Source: Planctomycetota bacterium
GTDB lineage: Bacteria > Planctomycetota > Phycisphaerae > WQYP01
Assembly (NCBI GenBank): GCA_021852245.1
Contig: JAJZNY010000187.1
Coordinates: 1-6,605, forward strand
Length of the DNA stretch: 6,605 nucleotides
Direction: 5' to 3'
Numbering within the stretch: position 1 is the first letter of the stretch; each line of letters begins with the position of its first letter. The notes under the pieces were generated by a model, which saw only the letters and a list, made by a program, of their open reading frames with translations, ran no database searches and had not been told where the DNA came from. Made by a program: the position numbers and the translations under genes. Positions 1 through 5,933 of this stretch are shown here, piece after piece.

Positions 1-2357
1 TGCTGCTGATGCGTATGGCGGTCTTTGCGCTGATCGCCATGGCCATTGCCGGCCCTCTGGTCCACGGTGGCACACCGGAGCTGGCCTACGGCATGATTCT
101 ACTTTTGCTTGTCGGCCTGGTGGCATCAGCTGCGGCGGTCGCAGCGCTGGTCAATTATCTTGAGCGGCCGAAGCACGCGGGCGGCGCAGGCGGGTCTTCA
201 AAATCGAGTGTCGCACCAACTCCGACACCGCGTCCCGTTGGCGTCCCGCCGGGGCGCTGGGCGGCCATCATAGCGGTGCTGATAGCAGGACTCGGGGCAC
301 TGGGGATATCTGCCTTCGGTCTGACCACCAATTCTTTATTCCCTGATTCTGCGGTACATTTTGACGGTTCCAATGCGGCCGTGGTAATCATTCTGGATAA
401 TTCGCAGTCGATGCTGGCGCAGGTTGGCGGCCGGACAAGACTATCCCGCGCCGCGCATCTGGCCCGGGAGCTGATTCTGCGCACGCTGCACCCCGCCCGA
501 GAGGCGGTGCTGCTGACCAATGCGGGAACTGAACCGGTGCCGGAGGCACTGAGTGCCAATCTGATTGCGTCGGCGGGACGGTTGCAGCATCTGCAAAGTC
601 TTGGGAGGGCCCGGCCCATGGCGGAACTGGTCGCAAAAGCGGCACGGCTCCTAGCCGCGAGCCGCATGCCGGAAAAGGTGCTGGTTATTATTTCTGATTT
701 TGCGGGTCCGGCGGCATCGGAAACGAATATGTTTGCGGCATTGAAGAAACTGCCGGCAGTGCAGTTGGTGCTCATGCCGATGGCGGAGGGAGCCGCGCCG
801 GATGATGTCGCGATCGAGCAATTCCGGATACTGCGCGGTCAGGCGGTCGCGGGCAGCCACATCACGCTTGAGGCCCGAGTGGTTAACAACGGCTCGACGG
901 CGGTGGTCCCCTCACTGTCGCTGTTGCTCAATGGACAGCCGCTGCCCACCTCTGCCGCCAGAGTGTCGTTGGGGCCCGCGGGGACAAGTCAATCTGTGCG
1001 CCACGTTCGACTGCACTGCGTTTTAAGTCAACCGGGATGGCAGTTGATTCAAGCGAACATCAATAATCCCAGCGGCGTACTGCCGTGGGCGGATCATCGG
1101 CGGCTGATTCTGAAAGCTGCGGCAAAAATTCGGGCGCTGGTGGTGGGCAACTCTGTTCCTCCAGCGCCCGGTGCGGCGGCATTTTATGTTGACGCAGCCC
1201 TGGCCCCGTATTCGGGAAGCATTTCCTCGGCCAACCAGCCCTGGAGTATCATTCCCCGGACGGTGGACATTCAGAGCCTCTCGTCCATCCATCTGGAGCG
1301 ATATGGCGCGGTATTTTTATGCGATGTCCCGCAGGTTACGCCGGCGGAAACCCGTCGTCTGGCGGAATTTGTTGAAGACGGCGGGCGCCTGTGCTGGCTG
1401 CTGGGGCCGGGAATAGATCCGCATTTTTATAATACAGTTTTGCTACCGCACGGCCTGCTGCCCGGTTCAATGACTCGCCTGATCAGCAGCATCCGTGGCG
1501 AGAAGGTCAGCACCGTTGATACCCGCAGCTACCTGTGCGGACATCTGTTTACCGATGAGAGCCCCTTTCAGCGGATTGTGGTGGCGAATATGTGGGGCAT
1601 CGCGTCGATGGATCAATCCGCCGGCGTTCTGATGTCCGTCAGCAGCGGGCGGGTGCTGCTGACCGATCAGGCGCTGGGGAAAGGACGGATTTATACGTTC
1701 ACCTCGTCGCCGGCTGGCGGCTGGTCCAACATCGGAGCCACCTCGGTGTTTTTGCCGCTGATGGTGCGAATTGCTCTGGGTAATGCGGCGACGGCCGCCC
1801 GTAACGCCGCCTATGAACCGGGGGACCGGATCGACCTTCCGGTGCCGCAGAGAATTGCGCCCATGAGCGTCAATGTGACGCTGCCGAAATTGGCGACAGT
1901 TATTAATATCAAGCCCGATGCGAAGGGCACGCATCGCCCGCGCTGGATTTTTGACCAAACCGACCGGACCGGCATCTATCATTGGACGAGTTTTGACGGC
2001 AAGACGTCAGGAATGTTTGTGGTGAATCCCCCCGGCTCCGAGGCCAATCTTCATCCAACGCCGGCGGCGGTTCTGGCCAAGATGGTCAAACTCAAGCATC
2101 CGGTGCTGATTGCGTCTACCGCCCAGAAATTACTGGCGGTGATCAAAAAGACCAATGCAGGTTCCTCGCTCATGCCCGGCATTCTGGCGCTTGTCGCCCT
2201 CCTGGCGGTTTTCGAGGCTCTGGTATCGAATCGTAATTCACCGGCCGGCACTGCGCCGGGTGCGCCGAGAGGAACGGGACAGGGTAGATTCTCGGGGGCA
2301 GGACAGAGCTCAGAAGCCGTTCAGGTTGTCGGTTCGGGGGTGAGATCAGACGCATGA
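1..2357 (+). CDS. BatA/vWA-domain membrane protein, 5' partial
   Basis: This is a membrane-anchored vWA protein of the BatA type common in Planctomycetota. The frame is open to the window edge, and the first visible residues (LLMRMAVFALIAMAIAGP) match the end of the BatA N-terminal double-transmembrane module. The ATG at 9 is therefore probably internal, and the real start and first helix lie upstream. Counting from that ATG, hydrophobic segments lie near residues 1-19, 26-50 and 84-106. A vWA domain starts near 123, with the MIDAS motif DNSQS (130-134) and a second acidic site at D230 (IISDF). I do not see the usual MIDAS threonine. Residues about 261-369 look like a beta-sandwich, and 374-480 like the GATase-1-like fold found in this family. 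A last hydrophobic helix lies near 721-739, followed by a Gly/Ser-rich tail. Its exact role is not known; MoxR/BatA systems are thought to act in envelope protein assembly. The stop overlaps the next gene's start. Confidence 0.88.
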   Translation, partial: LLMRMAVFALIAMAIAGPLVHGGTPELAYGMILLLLVGLVASAAAVAALVNYLERPKHAGGAGGSSKSSVAPTPTPRPVGVPPGRWAAIIAVLIAGLGALGISAFGLTTNSLFPDSAVHFDGSNAAVVIILDNSQSMLAQVGGRTRLSRAAHLARELILRTLHPAREAVLLTNAGTEPVPEALSANLIASAGRLQHLQSLGRARPMAELVAKAARLLAASRMPEKVLVIISDFAGPAASETNMFAALKKLPAVQLVLMPMAEGAAPDDVAIEQFRILRGQAVAGSHITLEARVVNNGSTAVVPSLSLLLNGQPLPTSAARVSLGPAGTSQSVRHVRLHCVLSQPGWQLIQANINNPSGVLPWADHRRLILKAAAKIRALVVGNSVPPAPGAAAFYVDAALAPYSGSISSANQPWSIIPRTVDIQSLSSIHLERYGAVFLCDVPQVTPAETRRLAEFVEDGGRLCWLLGPGIDPHFYNTVLLPHGLLPGSMTRLISSIRGEKVSTVDTRSYLCGHLFTDESPFQRIVVANMWGIASMDQSAGVLMSVSSGRVLLTDQALGKGRIYTFTSSPAGGWSNIGATSVFLPLMVRIALGNAATAARNAAYEPGDRIDLPVPQRIAPMSVNVTLPKLATVINIKPDAKGTHRPRWIFDQTDRTGIYHWTSFDGKTSGMFVVNPPGSEANLHPTPAAVLAKMVKLKHPVLIASTAQKLLAVIKKTNAGSSLMPGILALVALLAVFEALVSNRNSPAGTAPGAPRGTGQGRFSGAGQSSEAVQVVGSGVRSDA

Positions 2358-3205
2358 TGAAAAATAACCGTGACAAAAATCAAGCTGCCAGATTGCCGAA
2401 TTCCAGAGAACGGAAGGCTTTGCCGACGAGCGACTGGAATCAGTCCGCCGATTGGTATGATGAACTGGTCGGTGATCGCGGTCATATCCATCATGAGAAA
2501 ACCATTATTCCCGGTCTCAAGCGTATGCTGCAATTGGAATCGGGCAGGTGCCTTCTTGACGTCGCCTGCGGGCAGGGTGTTGTCTGTCGGGCCTTTGCGC
2601 GCGACGGCGTACGGGTGACGGGCGTGGATCTGGCGGCTGATTTAATTCACCTTGCCCGGCAGCGAATGGAGTTTCCTCAGTTGGAACGGTATTACCAAGG
2701 GGACGCCCGCCACCTCGACGCGGCCATCCCAGCCGGTGAAGCGCGATTTGACGCCGCCTGCTGCGTTCTGGCGATCACCAATATGACGCCCCTTTCGCCG
2801 GTCTGGGAATCGATTGGCCGATTACTCAAACCGCAGTCGGCACTGGCGGTTGTCCTGGTTCATCCATGCTTTCGCATTCCACGCGCCAGCAATTGGCACT
2901 TTGATGCCGCCAATAATCGGCAGCTTCGCACAGTCGGACAGTACCTCACCAGCGGTAAATTCGCCATCGAGATGCACCCCGGTACAGCTCCAGGTGAGAT
3001 GACGTATACCTTTCACCGTCCGCTGCAGGCGTATGTGAACACCATGGCGTCAGCGGGCTTTTTGATCGAACATCTTGAGGAATGGACGAGCGTCAAACAT
3101 CCGCCAAAAGGCCGCCGATACGATGCGTTGGAACAGGCTCGGAAGGAAATACCATTATTTTTGGCGATTAAGGCCCGATTGATCGGCCCCTTTGCGCCCC
3201 AATAA
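2354..3205 (+). CDS. Class I SAM-dependent methyltransferase
   Basis: A 283-residue soluble methyltransferase with a Rossmann fold of the Methyltransf_11/25 type. Motif I is DVACGQG (69-75). The ribose-binding acidic residue is probably D92 in VTGVD, at the end of beta-2. The GDARHLD segment (117-122) matches the adenine-contacting region, FDAACC (132-137) fits strand beta-4, and RLLKP (156-160) is the usual post-motif signature. The C-terminal part, with FHRPLQAYVNTMASAGF (220-236) followed by LEEW, is seen in many small-molecule methyltransferases of this group. The substrate cannot be read from the sequence. The start ATG overlaps the stop of the vWA gene in ATGA, and a GGGGTGAG stretch about ten bases upstream can serve as ribosome binding site, so the genes are probably co-translated. 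A second ATG follows immediately at 2357 and could be the start instead. No membrane segment or signal peptide is visible. Confidence 0.9.
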   Translation: MMKNNRDKNQAARLPNSRERKALPTSDWNQSADWYDELVGDRGHIHHEKTIIPGLKRMLQLESGRCLLDVACGQGVVCRAFARDGVRVTGVDLAADLIHLARQRMEFPQLERYYQGDARHLDAAIPAGEARFDAACCVLAITNMTPLSPVWESIGRLLKPQSALAVVLVHPCFRIPRASNWHFDAANNRQLRTVGQYLTSGKFAIEMHPGTAPGEMTYTFHRPLQAYVNTMASAGFLIEHLEEWTSVKHPPKGRRYDALEQARKEIPLFLAIKARLIGPFAPQ

Positions 3206-3272
3206 CCGGCCGAAGGGTCGATTGGCTTGCACGCTGCAAATTATCCGCCACAGGACGGGCGTTGGCACTTCG

Positions 3273-3291
3273 CCTACTTGTAGGTTGTTTT
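3273..3291 (+). terminator. Weak terminator-like hairpin after the methyltransferase
   Basis: CCTA-CTTG-TAGG forms a four-base-pair stem with a tetraloop, followed directly by TTGTTTT. It lies about 70 bases past the methyltransferase stop and is correctly oriented to end the plus-strand operon. The stem is short and not GC-rich, so it may be a chance match. Confidence 0.2.
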
Positions 3292-3339
3292 ACCACGCGC
3301 GGACCCGCGCAGGCATGAAATATGTCCGTGCCACAATAC

Positions 3340-3351
3340 ACCGGGCCCGGT
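3340..3351. repeat. 12-bp perfect palindrome
   Basis: ACCGGGCCCGGT is self-complementary over all twelve bases. It sits in the gap between the two convergent genes, 43 bases from another short hairpin (3297-3310, GCGCGG-AC-CCGCGC). No function can be assigned; a protein-binding site or part of a structured transcript end are both possible. Confidence 0.5.
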
Positions 3352-3425
3352 ACACAGGCGGAGTTTGAGGGGCGCGAGGTTGCCGGCAGTGAATTCCTCG
3401 GCCTCAATTTGCGGCATCGGTACTT

Positions 3426-3447
3426 CGCCCGGCTTGCTGGCCGGGCG
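3426..3447. repeat. Perfect 8-bp inverted repeat (hairpin)
   Basis: CGCCCGGC and GCCGGGCG pair perfectly around the six-base loop TTGCTG. The hairpin is all G-C and lies about 105 bases beyond the DUF5131 stop in that gene's direction of transcription. No T-run follows on either strand, so it does not meet the pattern of an intrinsic terminator. It could still slow RNA polymerase or protect a 3' end. Confidence 0.55.
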
Positions 3448-3552
3448 ACCGCCCAGACCTTCTGGGGACCACTCCGACTGTCGTGAATACCGATAAATTG
3501 CTATTCGTTCAATCTACCGGGGGGGATGGCCAACGCCTGGTACTGATCGAAC

Positions 3553-4392
3553 TCAGGTTGCCAGCACCGGCAAGGCTATTTCGGGGACCGTGGGGTCGCG
3601 CTTCAGCCATGTCGGCGGCCGGCCCACGGAGGGCGCCATTTCGGACGGCGCTCCGGATTGATTTTTTTTTGGCGATGCGGCCGCCGCAAACGGCATCTGA
3701 TCGTAGCTGCGTCCGTTGAGCAACCGGCCCGTCGCGCGTTTGTTTACGCCGCCCCACTGCTTGAAGAAAAAAGGCACGTTTTCAGCCTCGCATTGAAGCC
3801 GAATGGATTGCACCCACTGCTCCCGCATCGGCCTTGCACCGGGCCCCGATTCGCCGCCGACGATGACCCAGTGGATGCCAGCCAGATCCAGTTCATCCAG
3901 TGGTCCCAGCAGGGGCTCAAGCGACAGAAAGCGTACCCGCGCCGGTACATGAACCAAATCCTTCATGCGCGAAACTACTCGATGGTTCTCCACGCTAACT
4001 CCCATCCAAACATTCGCCGGCCACGGTAGCCGCATGGCGATCTGCCTTAATCGCTCGCTGCGTTTGGTCAGTATCTGAAACGTGTGTTGCGGGCAATCCG
4101 CCATTGTCTCGAAAACTCGGCGGATAAAGTCATCGGGAACCCGGTCGTGAAACAGATCGCTCATGGAATTGACGAAAATGACCCGAGGCTTCGCCATGCG
4201 GCGGGGCAAGCCAAGTAAGTCGGGGTGAAGCGTAACGTCAAATCCTCTACGGTAGCGAGGGTTGTCCATGGCGTGGAGCCGCACCGCCATCCGCTCTGCG
4301 TAGCAGTGCCGACACCCCTCGCTGACCCGCGAGCACCCGGTTACCGGGTTCCAGGTGAATTGCGTCCATTCAATTTTGCTGGCTTTCGGCAT
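3553..4392 (-). CDS. DUF5131 / phage Gp37-Gp68 family three-Cys-motif protein
   Basis: A 279-residue member of the DUF5131 (phage Gp37/Gp68) family, called the three-Cys-motif protein because of its N-terminal cysteines. Here C20, C27 and C30 give CX6CX2C in [19 protein letters not shown], a variant of the radical-SAM CX3CX2C pattern, so a [4Fe-4S] cluster is expected by inference. Other family hallmarks are the N-terminal [25 protein letters not shown] (73-83), LTKRSERL (108-115), GVSVEN (131-136), [10 protein letters not shown] (157-166), [13 protein letters not shown] (177-189) and FFFKQWGG (208-215). The usual C-terminal block [13 protein letters not shown] ends near 234. The remaining 45 residues are a nonconserved-looking tail containing nine consecutive A bases in the coding strand. 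The start is supported by AGGAG seven to eight bases upstream, inside the end of tcmP. The reaction catalysed is not known. It lies five bases after tcmP, in the same operon. Confidence 0.93.
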   Translation of the reverse strand: MPKASKIEWTQFTWNPVTGCSRVSEGCRHCYAERMAVRLHAMDNPRYRRGFDVTLHPDLLGLPRRMAKPRVIFVNSMSDLFHDRVPDDFIRRVFETMADCPQHTFQILTKRSERLRQIAMRLPWPANVWMGVSVENHRVVSRMKDLVHVPARVRFLSLEPLLGPLDELDLAGIHWVIVGGESGPGARPMREQWVQSIRLQCEAENVPFFFKQWGGVNKRATGRLLNGRSYDQMPFAAAASPKKNQSGAPSEMAPSVGRPPTWLKRDPTVPEIALPVLAT

Positions 4393-4397
4393 CGTGG

Positions 4398-5567
4398 TTA
4401 CTCCTGACCAAAAAGTCCTTTATTCCGGGGTGCTAGCTGCTCCCGGAATTTTATTTTATCGACATCGGCCCACTTGCCGCCACGGGGCAATGAACTGGCC
4501 ACGTTTCCACCAACCGTAATGGCCTCGATGCCGTGCCGAGCGCGTATTTCGTTTAATATCCCGTCGGGGCGCAGATATGGTGTTTCCTGCAAAATCCAGG
4601 ACCTCACCTCGTCAAAACTCTTCTCGCGCCCGGAGCACTGCTGTTGGAAATAGTTTTCCGCGTCCGAGCGGACGACGACTGGGTCGTCAGTGTTGAAAAG
4701 AAACTGCTGATTGGCTCGCCCACCGACGAAGATAAAGGTTTTGTCCACACTCGCCATGGCCTCCTTCATTTTTTCCAAGCCCCTAATATGTTTCGTCGCG
4801 AACAGCAGGTGGTGGCTTAATGCGCCATTGCTCTTCCGCATCTCGAAGGAAAATGTGAATTTCACACCAGCGGCATTGCGAAGTTGCTCGCGGTAGGCAG
4901 CCAGAATTATTTGACCGTTTACTCTGGAGTCAGAGCTAAATGAAATATTCTGCCACGCGGGCCCACCAAATACCTCATCCAATATCTTTTTGTGCCCGGC
5001 GTTATCGCCGGCAGAACGGATGCGCTCAATGCCGTCGGTGTCAAGCAGGAGGAATACTTCCGACGTTTCGCTGGACAATATCTCCCTCACGCAATGGAAT
5101 GGGATGCCCTTCACCCCAAATGGATCCAGAAACGCAAACAAGGGCATGGACGATGTGAACGCCTCCCGGTGCTCGCCCTTTATCGTTTCGAAGGCGGATG
5201 CAAACTCGTCATTGATGCACTGAACTCTCAAGCCAGCTTCTCGCCGGTGGGCCGCTATCCGGGATTTCAGGGCGTTGAAGCGGGCGGCATCACTTTCCAC
5301 GAGTACTATGCGAACTGTTTTTGCCCTCCATCGTGTACCTGAGGAAGTGCGGGCATCGCTGGCGACCTTTATCGCTACCATTGGCGAGCCATCCTCACCG
5401 CCGGCATAACCTCCCGGTCCTGCAAAACCGTCGACATAAAGCAGGTCTCTGGGAACGGCCGTTCCCAATATCTTAAACCACGCCTGAAGATACGCACGCA
5501 AGATCGCTATCTTCGCAAGGGTGTGTCCTGGCGCCGGCCATTCTATACCCGCAGGGTGCTTTGACAT
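4398..5567 (-). CDS. tcmP: Three-Cys-motif partner protein TcmP
   Basis: A 389-residue protein of the TcmP family (TIGR04474), defined as the regular neighbour of three-Cys-motif DUF5131 proteins, which is exactly the arrangement here. The N-terminal signature is [18 protein letters not shown] (14-31), then [21 protein letters not shown] (42-62). DGFAGPG (46-52) resembles methyltransferase motif I. E91 in IVLVESD would be the acidic residue closing beta-2, and FLDPFG (146-151) resembles the DPPY/DPF motif IV of N6-adenine-type methyltransferases. The SAM-binding reading is my inference; the family's activity is not established. A conserved-looking middle region runs to about 290. Residues 300-389 form a C-terminal extension that I do not recognise. 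The start at 5567 has GGAG (5576-5579) eight bases upstream and a promoter just beyond. It is the first gene of a two-gene unit. GC in lines counted by hand is about 50%, lower than the vWA gene. Confidence 0.92.
   Translation of the reverse strand: MSKHPAGIEWPAPGHTLAKIAILRAYLQAWFKILGTAVPRDLLYVDGFAGPGGYAGGEDGSPMVAIKVASDARTSSGTRWRAKTVRIVLVESDAARFNALKSRIAAHRREAGLRVQCINDEFASAFETIKGEHREAFTSSMPLFAFLDPFGVKGIPFHCVREILSSETSEVFLLLDTDGIERIRSAGDNAGHKKILDEVFGGPAWQNISFSSDSRVNGQIILAAYREQLRNAAGVKFTFSFEMRKSNGALSHHLLFATKHIRGLEKMKEAMASVDKTFIFVGGRANQQFLFNTDDPVVVRSDAENYFQQQCSGREKSFDEVRSWILQETPYLRPDGILNEIRARHGIEAITVGGNVASSLPRGGKWADVDKIKFREQLAPRNKGLFGQE
4401..4405 (-). promoter_or_regulatory. Ribosome binding site of the DUF5131 gene
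   Basis: On the minus strand AGGAG lies eight bases before the ATG of the DUF5131 gene, within the last codons of tcmP. With only five bases between stop and start, translation of the two proteins is likely coupled. Confidence 0.75.
5450..5467. repeat. 18-bp perfect palindrome inside tcmP
   Basis: TGGGAACGGCCGTTCCCA is self-complementary over all eighteen bases. It lies about 100 bases inside the tcmP coding region, around the codons for LGTAVP. In RNA it could form a seven-base-pair stem with a GGCC tetraloop. Its core GAAC-N4-GTTC has the form of the Gram-positive-type LexA (SOS) box. Whether any regulator binds here is not known, and the codons alone could also explain it. Confidence 0.6.
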
Positions 5568-5575
5568 TGCAAGTT

Positions 5576-5579
5576 CTCC
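5576..5579 (-). promoter_or_regulatory. Ribosome binding site of tcmP
   Basis: On the minus strand GGAG is followed by eight bases (AACTTGCA) and then the ATG of tcmP. This spacing supports the chosen start and fits a very short leader from the promoter upstream. Confidence 0.7.
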
Positions 5580-5591
5580 ACGCTCGACGAT

Positions 5592-5619
5592 ATACTAACA
5601 AACTGCTAACATGTGTCAA
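5592..5619 (-). promoter_or_regulatory. Sigma-70-type promoter of the tcmP operon
   Basis: On the minus strand TTGACA (5614-5619) is a full-consensus -35. After a 16-base spacer comes TAGTAT (5592-5597) as -10, preceded by TG one base away, forming an extended -10 (TGTTAGTAT). The predicted start near 5585 leaves a leader of less than 20 bases that still contains the GGAG site. The hexamer TGTTAG occurs twice, eleven bases apart, once in the spacer and once overlapping the -10. A short inverted repeat CCAAG-CATCC-CTTGG (5621-5635) lies just upstream of the -35. Confidence 0.72.
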
Positions 5620-5880
5620 CCCAAGCATCCCTTGGTTCCTGTTTCACAACGGTATCTGCAAGACCTTTTGTGGCGAACTCGCGCAAGGCGGCAAAGCTGG
5701 TGTCAACGCATGGGCCGGTGAACGGCCTCGCGGTGCCTTTGCGCCTCTCCAGTGTCGATTGTCCGATGGTGAGGGCACCGCGGTCGTCATCGCAGACCGT
5801 AAGCCAATTCATCGTTCCTGTGGGCCGCCCGTACAACGTCGCAAGCCCCAAAATGAGGTATGAGTCAGCGCGCCGCCGCC
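5620..5880. other. Stretch without a recognised gene, upstream of tcmP
   Basis: This stretch lies between the divergent tcmP operon and the ATPase gene. It is longer than promoters need, and several frames stay open across it. The most protein-like reading is on the minus strand. It is open from about 5890 to the TAG at 5606-5608, with a possible ATG at 5812 giving 68 residues (MNWLTVCDDDRGALTIG at the start) and about 62% G/C at third positions. Its end overlaps the tcmP promoter. A plus-strand frame (GTG at 5613 to TAA at 5906) is also open and Ser-rich. I recognise neither and see no good ribosome binding site for them. A decayed gene or part of a dispersed repeat is possible. Confidence 0.5.
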
Positions 5881-5909
5881 TTGCTGTTCAATTCCCGGCG
5901 GGGTAACAT
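5881..5909 (+). promoter_or_regulatory. Candidate promoter of the secretion ATPase gene
   Basis: TTGCTG (5881-5886) and TAACAT (5904-5909) are spaced by 17 bases. The predicted start near 5916 is a short distance before the GAGG site at 5924. The -35 matches consensus at only three of six positions, so this is moderate evidence. A GC-rich inverted repeat (CCGCCG at 5873-5878, CGGCGG at 5896-5901) straddles the -35. Confidence 0.4.
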
Positions 5910-5923
5910 CTCAAAATCAGATC

Positions 5924-5927
5924 GAGG
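5924..5927 (+). promoter_or_regulatory. Ribosome binding site deciding the ATPase start
   Basis: GAGG stands six bases before the ATG at 5934. The frame is closed upstream by TAA at 5904-5906, with no ATG, GTG or TTG in between, so this is the first available start. Confidence 0.72.
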
Positions 5928-5933
5928 TGGTTC

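Larger units (their letters stand above)
3206..3552. other. Gap between convergent genes, rich in inverted repeats
   Basis: This gap separates the methyltransferase from the convergent DUF5131 gene, and I recognise no gene in it. It holds three perfect inverted repeats: a 6-bp-arm hairpin at 3297-3310, a 12-bp palindrome ACCGGGCCCGGT at 3340-3351, and an 8-bp-arm hairpin at 3426-3447. A weak terminator-like element lies at 3273-3291. On the minus strand a frame stays open for 79 codons from about 3512 to the TAG at 3274-3276. It contains an ATG at 3417 that would give 47 residues (MPQIEAEEFTAGNLAP at the start) with roughly two thirds G/C at third positions. There is no convincing ribosome binding site, so I do not call it as a gene. 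It could be a decayed gene, a structured RNA or a repeat. Confidence 0.6.

Noticed and set aside
155..775. 206-codon minus-strand open frame opposite the vWA gene
   Set aside because: It lies wholly antisense to strong vWA coding sequence including the MIDAS motif. Its residues are Ala/Ser/Arg-rich with no domain; it is a shadow of GC-rich codons.
1467..1982. 171-codon minus-strand open frame opposite the vWA gene
   Set aside because: It is antisense to the conserved C-terminal half of the vWA protein. Its composition is Arg/His/Gln-rich with no recognisable fold.
3206..3552. tRNA, tmRNA, RNase P RNA or group II intron in the gap
   Set aside because: No T-loop GTTCGA arm with CCA end, no RNase P conserved segments and no domain V-like hairpin were found on either strand.
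3658..4029. 123-codon plus-strand open frame
   Set aside because: It overlaps the conserved [11 protein letters not shown] and FFFKQWG blocks of the DUF5131 gene on the other strand and starts at a TTG next to the T-run.
4992..5342. 116-codon plus-strand open frame
   Set aside because: It is antisense to the TcmP motif region (LDPFG) and has no ribosome binding site or recognisable domain.
5613..5906. Plus-strand frame in the same phase as the ATPase, as a possible split N-terminal domain
   Set aside because: Although it ends 27 bases before the ATPase start in the same phase, its Ser-rich sequence does not resemble an MshEN-type domain and its GTG start has no clear ribosome binding site.
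3206..5933. Insertion sequence or integrase-mediated island with terminal repeats
   Set aside because: No transposase, integrase, matching terminal inverted repeats or target-site duplications were found by eye around the tcmP module. Transfer remains an inference from context only.
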